From Candidatus Cloacimonadota bacterium (GTDB lineage Bacteria; Cloacimonadota; Cloacimonadia; Cloacimonadales; Cloacimonadaceae): a DNA stretch of 64,000 bases. The stretch's first letter is position 1, and each line of letters starts with the position of its first letter. The notes below the pieces were generated by a model. The model saw only the letters and a program-made list of their open reading frames with translations. It was not told the origin of the DNA and ran no database searches. Location: assembly GCA_020532545.1 (NCBI GenBank), contig JAJBAW010000005.1, positions 25,984-89,983 on the forward strand. Reading direction: 5' to 3'. Shown here one piece after another: positions 60,701-64,000 of this stretch. The position numbers and the translations under genes were made by a program.

Positions 60701-61245
60701 TGCAAATCCCAGCCACAGCAATACACAGACAAAGCACCGAGGTCATGCAGGTGCAGCTGCCCACTGCTATGCGCTGTGGTGATATGCTCCGGATACACCT
60801 TATTCAGCCAATAGCTGCTGGACAGCTTGGCAGCGATGTTGTTGTTGAGACCCTGCAGAGAATAGCCCATGTTGGCATTCTCATTGACCCGCCAATCGTT
60901 AAGGTTCAAGTAATCATCGATTGACTCGATGGCTTCTTCCAGGAAGGTCTTGGAGTCCCGCAGATCCTGCCGCTGTTTGCGGTACAGAATATAAGCTTTA
61001 GCCGTAGCCGGAAGCTGATGACGAATCAAAACAGCCTCCACAATGTCTTGAATGTTCTCCACAGTGGGCACCTTGTGCGGAAACGCCAAGGCCACTGTAT
61101 TGGACACCTCCTCAACAAGGTCCTCTACAGCCTGCAGGGCCACACCCTCCCTAACCGAAGTAGCCGCCTTCTCAATAGCTATGCGGATTTTTTGGGTATC
61201 ATAGGAAACAAGACTCCCATCCCGCTTACGTATAAACTGAGACAT
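57796..61245 (-). CDS. nrdD: Class III (anaerobic) ribonucleotide reductase with two inteins
   Basis: 1149-codon ORF, AAAGG before ATG. ATP-cone at the N-terminus (RKRDGSLVSYDTQKIRIAIE). Catalytic core with SGQLHLHDLGALSVYCCGWD, RVGFQ|TPFTNITMDV (first intein site), DARSM|CRLRLDN (second intein site), LTGSIGVVTLNLPRAA and GYLPGEHTECPYP at the end. After removal of 335 and 152 residues the extein is 662 residues. The C-terminal glycyl-radical motif is absent and found on the small ORF at 57535-57678. Makes dNTP precursors without oxygen. Inteins placed at active-site motifs, as often seen in NrdD. Confidence 0.9.
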   Translation of the reverse strand: MSQFIRKRDGSLVSYDTQKIRIAIEKAATSVREGVALQAVEDLVEEVSNTVALAFPHKVPTVENIQDIVEAVLIRHQLPATAKAYILYRKQRQDLRDSKTFLEEAIESIDDYLNLNDWRVNENANMGYSLQGLNNNIAAKLSSSYWLNKVYPEHITTAHSSGQLHLHDLGALSVYCCGWDLQDLLRQGFGGAYGKIESGPPKHFRTALGQITNFFYTLQGEAAGAQAFSNFDTLLAPFVRKDGLGYSEVKQAMQEFIFNLNVPTRVGFQCMSEDTEILTQNGWKGHSEVKEGDIIATFNLGTEEIEYLPVQKMFARQYEGKMHRVKNRITDQLISPKHRAVRRAFGEEGKYQLEEIEKVVSYKSRVKIPVGSRGKASLGFDAETSALIQLSAWITADGYYDANGGKGTGRFCIVQSPTKSPAMCAEIESLLPAGTYSTVQQEGLGDPCTVYRINSFMAKRLLEFFGYEGAAKPASSEDIKRIPRSVIALGKEACRLYLNTYMKADGDAKYRRILTTSARIKDDLFEAAAIAGYGATVLERRLDLDSEKYPLNKKRVYVIRLIMHQDTYVGDFQEVDYSGIIWCPNTKNETVVARRNGKIFITGNTPFTNITMDVTPPSTLADEAVILGGEYQAETYGDYQAEMDLINRAFCEIMMAGDKAGRLFSFPIPTYNLTKEMDWESEKLEPLWAMTAKYGIPYFSNFINSDLSPEDARSMCPLHPDTEVNVRIDGDIRGLTFGACFLEYQKGAKLEVLHNRQWYQATMVEQDCSELLKISISSKLEVLMDACHEQPMWRKAGDGGWDPDEQVVVPAGSLKVGDYVPVVSRGMNILSRINGIEKVPYSGKVYCFVVDSDDHLFQLANGLVTHNCRLRLDNTELRKRAGGLFAAAPLTGSIGVVTLNLPRAAYTSTTEEAFFQKIAELMVIAYESLEIKRKQLERFTEIGLYPYSKHYLSGIKQRTGSYWTNHFSTIGIIGMHEACLNLLGKGIDSPEGKALTIRTLEYIREGLLTFQEASGNLYNLEATPGEGTTYRLASKDRKELSGIITAGVEEAPYYTNSTHLPVNITTDIFFALEHQDDIQTLYTGGTVLHGFLGERIEDWRVARQLVRKIAENYRLPYFTLTPTFSICPIHGYLPGEHTECPYPHPDNDK
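58645..59100 (-). mobile_element. NrdD mini-intein (second)
   Basis: 152 residues (716-867 of the ORF). Starts CPLHPDTEVNVRIDG and ends DHLFQLANGLVTHN with Cys as +1 (HN|C). Block B ACHEQ and block F KVYCFVVDSDDHLF are present, with no LAGLIDADG domain, so it is a mini-intein. The canonical NrdD motif is often RSMCCRLRL with two Cys; here only one Cys remains after splicing. Confidence 0.85.
59434..60438 (-). mobile_element. NrdD intein with LAGLIDADG endonuclease (first)
   Basis: 335 residues (270-604 of the ORF) between RVGFQ and TPFTNIT. Block A CMSEDTEILTQNGWKGHSEV, block B LISPKHRAV (PxxH type), endonuclease motifs IQLSAWITADGYYD and YLNTYMKADGDAKY, C-terminal FITGN with Thr as +1. The penultimate His is Gly, as in the RNA polymerase intein. 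Confidence 0.88.
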
Positions 61246-61333
61246 ATAAAGCCTTTCTTTACTTAACTACTAAGGATTCAGGGCTGATACGAGTACTGTA
61301 GTACTTCCGTTTACATTCTTTGTTGGCTTGGTG

Positions 61334-61798
61334 TCAGCCAGGGAGTCCTGATCGAACCATTTTCAAAAGTTTCAAATCAGGAATATCGCCCCGCTGAAAA
61401 CACTGCCTCTCTATCTCAGCAATTTCGTCCCGAGACAGTTTTCTCACTCCCACCCCCTTGGCAGGGGAAGATGCGTTCTTGCCGGCAAGATGCACGGTCA
61501 CTCGGGTTTGCACTTCAGGGCACGCCAGGCTTCCGGTAGTATCTCCCACCAAGCCATCCCAATCGAAGTAGCACTGTTTGGTACGACAGACGGCACATAG
61601 CTTCCGAATACCGCGGCTTTTCAGCTCCCCATTCGCCAAAACATCTTCGGGGCTCACTAAGATGGGCAAAGGCTGACCACAGTGCATACAGGCTATGATC
61701 ACTTTTACCAGCCCCTTATTGTAAAGTAGGCAGTTTTCCTCACGGGCAGCCCTATCCTCGTCCCCCGCCTCTGTAAAATCGTCTCTGTTAACTTTCAA
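61334..61798 (-). CDS. Unknown zinc-binding protein
   Basis: 154 residues. Cysteine pairs IACMHCGQPLP and KLCAVCRTKQC can form a zinc ribbon. The N-terminus is acidic. The C-terminal ~45 residues are basic with RKLSRDEIAEIERQCFQRGD. No enzyme motif. Sits between nrdD (88 bases downstream) and the gene ending at 61808. The ribbon suggests nucleic-acid or protein binding; the function is not known. Confidence 0.55.
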   Translation of the reverse strand: MKVNRDDFTEAGDEDRAAREENCLLYNKGLVKVIIACMHCGQPLPILVSPEDVLANGELKSRGIRKLCAVCRTKQCYFDWDGLVGDTTGSLACPEVQTRVTVHLAGKNASSPAKGVGVRKLSRDEIAEIERQCFQRGDIPDLKLLKMVRSGLPG

Positions 61799-61807
61799 GG
61801 CAGCCCC

Positions 61808-62251
61808 CTAATGCTTTGCCAGAGGGGAAGAAGCCTCTTCCAACAAAATCTCTGTAGCCAGCCCCAAAAAGTAGCGATCCGGCATACGCTTTCCGTCTGC
61901 GAACATCCGCAAAGAACCATAAGCCACAGCAGCTCCACGGTCTCCATCGAGTGCGCGTTGGTAAAACAGGTCCCGGTACATAATCAAATCTCCAATCCGC
62001 ATGGATTGCAGAAAATGTCTAGCCTTGAGAACCGCGGGGTGCGCCTCGTGCATCCCCAGACTGCTCATCTCCCGGACAAAAGCATGCTCAGAACGCCTCT
62101 GGATAGCTTGTTCCTGAACTACATCGCTCCCGTACTTCTCGATGCCTTCATCCGAATTCACTTCTTCAAAGGGCACTTCCTTGAGCAAAAGGGGTTCCTT
62201 CGAGGCAGGGGGAACTTGCTCTTCCTTTTCTTTCTTTTTGAACAGATTCAT
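61808..62251 (-). CDS. Unknown acidic protein overlapping thyX
   Basis: 147 residues from the second of two close ATGs (62251), with AAGGG 7 bases upstream; the first is at 62257. Basic start (MNLFKKKEKEEQ), then mixed helical. The first ~86 bases overlap the 3' end of the thyX gene in another frame. No motif recognised. Possibly a structural or regulatory small protein. Confidence 0.5.
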   Translation of the reverse strand: MNLFKKKEKEEQVPPASKEPLLLKEVPFEEVNSDEGIEKYGSDVVQEQAIQRRSEHAFVREMSSLGMHEAHPAVLKARHFLQSMRIGDLIMYRDLFYQRALDGDRGAAVAYGSLRMFADGKRMPDRYFLGLATEILLEEASSPLAKH

Positions 62252-62993
62252 TCTCATTCCCTTTCGTATTTAAATATTGTTGAGTATTTTCTTCAGATTT
62301 AACTGAAGAAACCTGGGGCATTCCCTGGTAAAGCCCGCAGGATCGAGAGCCTTCCGGGCACGTACCGAACTCCCTGCAAAAAGCTCCTGCATAGGTGAAA
62401 AGTGCCGGAGCCTCTGCCTGGCAAATCTGAAGCATAGCGTTCGCTAAGCTGCGGATCTCCCACTGTGCCCGTGTACAGCAGCGCAGATTGAAAAAGTGCC
62501 GCAATTCCCGAGCATTCATGGTCATGACCAATTTGGTCTGTGCCGCATTGGGCAGTAGATATCGGGCATCTTCTTGGGGTACACCCAGACTACACAGAAC
62601 GTCGTACCCCTGCTGTATGGCGTCCATGCACTCCAAGAAGACCTGAAGCGCCTCTTTTTTACCGGCGACCGAAGGAGGTACTCTGAATTCCTTATTACCA
62701 AAACAGGTATACCGCTGGCTGCACTGCCCAAAGGAAGCATGACGATGCCTCACCAGCTGGTGGCTGAGGGCTCGGCTCACCCCCTCGATGCCAAAGGTGA
62801 AGCTGGCGTGCTCCAAAATGCTCATATGCCGACTGGCCAAAACTCTTTGAATCAGAGCATCTCGAGACGCTGTATCCGAGGCTTGCAATGAAGCAATGGG
62901 CAGGCTGCTCGTGCAATTCAGGGCGGCTTTATATACCGCCAATTCTGGATTTTCAGTCTTAGTGATTAAACTGACCGTAGGTCCCTTCACCAT
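62166..62993 (-). CDS. thyX: Flavin-dependent thymidylate synthase
   Basis: 275 residues from the ATG at 62993 with AAAGGA upstream; a longer frame to 63056 lacks a ribosome site. The ThyX signature RHRHASFGQCSQRY (RHRX7S) is preceded by SILEHASFTFGIEGVSRAL and followed by NARELRHFFNLRCC. Converts dUMP to dTMP using FAD and methylenetetrahydrofolate. The last ~45 residues beyond the usual ThyX end overlap the next gene and look disordered. Works with NrdD/NrdG in nucleotide supply. Confidence 0.88.
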   Translation of the reverse strand: MVKGPTVSLITKTENPELAVYKAALNCTSSLPIASLQASDTASRDALIQRVLASRHMSILEHASFTFGIEGVSRALSHQLVRHRHASFGQCSQRYTCFGNKEFRVPPSVAGKKEALQVFLECMDAIQQGYDVLCSLGVPQEDARYLLPNAAQTKLVMTMNARELRHFFNLRCCTRAQWEIRSLANAMLQICQAEAPALFTYAGAFCREFGTCPEGSRSCGLYQGMPQVSSVKSEENTQQYLNTKGNENESVQKERKGRASSPCLEGTPFAQGSAL

Positions 62994-63081
62994 TAAAATT
63001 CCTTTCTTGCAGGGGTTTTGTTTCTGAGGCCTTAAACTATGGGAAGCGCATCCCAAGTTTTGAAGTAAACAGGTGAAAAAA

Positions 63082-63112
63082 ATCCCCCCTGAGAAATTTT
63101 CTCAGGGGGGAT
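63082..63112 (-). terminator. Leftward terminator
   Basis: Long stem ATCCCCCCTGAG / CTCAGGGGGGAT with an A/T centre; on the - strand it is followed by seven Ts. It ends the transcript of the genes at 63158-64000, upstream of thyX. Confidence 0.85.
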
Positions 63113-63157
63113 CGAAGCTTTTTCGGTCGGTCTTTGTCTAAGCTCGACTCACTGTCA

Positions 63158-63640
63158 TTAGTCTGAGTTAAGATCGGCAGCGTCCCGAAGCTTTTCCAAG
63201 ATCTTTACCTGATCAGGCCAGGGCAGGATCTCTCGCCTGCTCAGTTCCTTAGCGATGAAGGCATCAACGCTTTCCAACCCCCCTTCCCGAGCTTTGAGCA
63301 GGCTCTGGAGAGAGATATGAGTTTCTTCATTGCCACAAAATTCCTTGGTTACGCCTTGACCATCTTCGAGGATTCGAAAATATTCAGTGCCTGACTCGTA
63401 GTCGCCTCCCTGCTCCCAAAATTTATCATAAGGAATCTTAGCTTCCTGCAGAGTGGTTTCAATGCCGATGTTGGCATAGTTGCATTCATCGAATACAACC
63501 TCGATCATCTTAAGAGTCTGTCCTTCAGACGGGTAGTCATAGGGAGTTTCATAATTTCCCTGGAGGTCAATGCCCTTCTCGAAGGTTCTGTCGTATTCCG
63601 ACTTAGGCAGGTGCAGAGTTACAGCTACACGATCTCCCAT
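63158..63640 (-). CDS. Unknown 160-aa protein
   Basis: GAAAGGAG site before ATG. Acidic. Begins MGDRVAVTLHLPKSEYDRTF, with FDECNYANIGIETTLQEAKI and PYDKFWEQGGDYESGTEYFR, a small alpha/beta layout found in uncharacterised phage proteins near repeat-rich small genes. No catalytic motif I can name. One base downstream of the 65-aa ORF, so they are one operon. Confidence 0.55.
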   Translation of the reverse strand: MGDRVAVTLHLPKSEYDRTFEKGIDLQGNYETPYDYPSEGQTLKMIEVVFDECNYANIGIETTLQEAKIPYDKFWEQGGDYESGTEYFRILEDGQGVTKEFCGNEETHISLQSLLKAREGGLESVDAFIAKELSRREILPWPDQVKILEKLRDAADLNSD

Positions 63641-63641
63641 G

Positions 63642-63839
63642 TTATTCTCCTTTCTGCGTATACAATTTAAGTGAGTTTTTCCTTAAAAAAGCAACGTCCT
63701 GCTTTCGGCGCAAGGTGGAAATGAAGGCGTTGACTTCTTCTTTTGAAACTCGGTCTTCATCGTAAAACACGCCAACACGCATTCCGTCTCTGCACAGATC
63801 GTAGCTGTAAAAGAGATATTCGTTAGGGTTGCTAGTCAT
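63642..63839 (-). CDS. Small 65-aa protein
   Basis: ATG at 63839 overlaps the stop of the glycine-repeat gene (ATGACTAG). Begins MTSNPNEYLFYSYDLCRDGM. Mixed, with a basic end. Longer readings in this frame through the repeat upstream give a Met/Ala repeat and are artefacts. Function unknown; organised with the repeat gene and the 160-aa gene. Confidence 0.5.
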   Translation of the reverse strand: MTSNPNEYLFYSYDLCRDGMRVGVFYDEDRVSKEEVNAFISTLRRKQDVAFLRKNSLKLYTQKGE

Positions 63840-64000
63840 AGCCATCGCCGTAGCCAGAGCCATCGCCAGAGCCATCGCCATAGCCATCGCCATCGCCAGA
63901 GCCATCGCCAGAGCCATCGCCAGAGCCATAGCCGTAGCCAGAGCCATAGCCGTAGCCAGAGCCGTAGCCAGAGCCAGAGCCGTAGCCAGAGCCAGAGCCG
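63832..64000 (-). CDS. Glycine-rich repeat protein, C-terminal part (5' end beyond window)
   Basis: On the - strand one frame stays open from the right edge to TAG at 63832 and reads as GSGYGSGDGDGYG-type repeats, ending GYGDGYD. At least 55 residues. Glycine/Ser/Tyr/Asp repeats of this kind occur as tails of small phage proteins. The true head lies outside the window, so the domain and function cannot be judged. Confidence 0.6.
   Translation of the reverse strand, partial: GSGSGYGSGSGYGSGYGYGSGYGYGSGDGSGDGSGDGDGYGDGSGDGSGYGDGYD
63838..64000. repeat. Hexamer tandem repeats at right edge
   Basis: Units such as GCCATCGCCAGA and GCCGTAGCCAGA repeated through the window end (+ strand). Same style of 6/12-base unit as at 52495-52755 but a different sequence. 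Confidence 0.75.

Noticed and set aside
63838..64000. CRISPR-like array at the right edge
   Set aside because: Short unit coding repeats without spacers; the glycine frame is open to the edge.
1..64000. tRNA genes
   Set aside because: Occasional GTTCGA-like strings (for example near 28008) lie inside genes and lack cloverleaf arms.

Overview
The window is one 64 kb piece of a large, tailed, contractile (myovirus-type) bacteriophage genome. Supporting signs are a baseplate wedge gp25-like protein, a baseplate J-like protein, a tail-associated M15 peptidase, a terminase large subunit, a portal, a UDG-PolA DNA polymerase, a primase-helicase, a RuvC-like resolvase and the phage's own multisubunit-type RNA polymerase. 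There is no integrase and no host gene, so this looks like a lytic phage. The oxygen-sensitive class III ribonucleotide reductase (NrdD/NrdG) suggests an anaerobic or facultative host; the host itself cannot be named from the sequence. No tRNA gene, CRISPR array or insertion sequence was seen. Mobile elements are limited to three inteins.

Layout. 1-18.3 kb (+): baseplate, tail fibres and adhesins, with a sigma-like factor inside the block, closed by a 28-nt element and a terminator. 18.45-22.0 kb (-): a small gene, RuvC-like resolvase, zinc-ribbon protein, then a two-gene operon of a retron-like reverse transcriptase (RT) and an unknown partner. 22.2-25.5 kb (+): two unknown genes and the terminase large subunit. 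25.56-26.19 kb: about 620 nt without a credible gene but packed with nested stems, which I read as a large structured RNA. 26.2-41.3 kb (-): a small Sm/Hfq-like protein, DNA polymerase, primase-helicase, two Cas4/RecB-type nucleases, an HU-like protein, a possible ssDNA-binding protein, a sigma-70 factor, a lytic transglycosylase and a SNF2 helicase. 41.5-51.0 kb (+): portal with a zinc ribbon, an unknown protein, an RNA polymerase beta fused to the N-terminal part of beta' and interrupted by an intein, and a second SNF2 ATPase, again closed by the 28-nt element and a terminator. 51.2-64 kb (-): small unknown genes, an Ala-rich immunity-like protein, tandem paralogues, NrdG, a detached glycyl-radical peptide, NrdD with two inteins, ThyX and repeat-coding ORFs.

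How the parts may work together. The phage RNA polymerase, two sigma-like proteins and an adjacent SNF2 ATPase suggest a private transcription programme. Rightward structural operons share a candidate late motif (CCAYTATNTAATA). Four leftward genes have a shared TTGTTATAAGAA motif (extended -10-like) 5' of them. The replication module with ThyX and NrdD/NrdG supplies DNA synthesis and precursors.

Most novel items: the large structured RNA next to an Sm-like gene; the beta-beta' fusion that ends soon after its NADYDGD site, with an intein in the GDK...GNKG motif; NrdD with two inteins and its glycyl-radical segment on a separate 47-codon ORF; and the RT operon with a YCDN active site.
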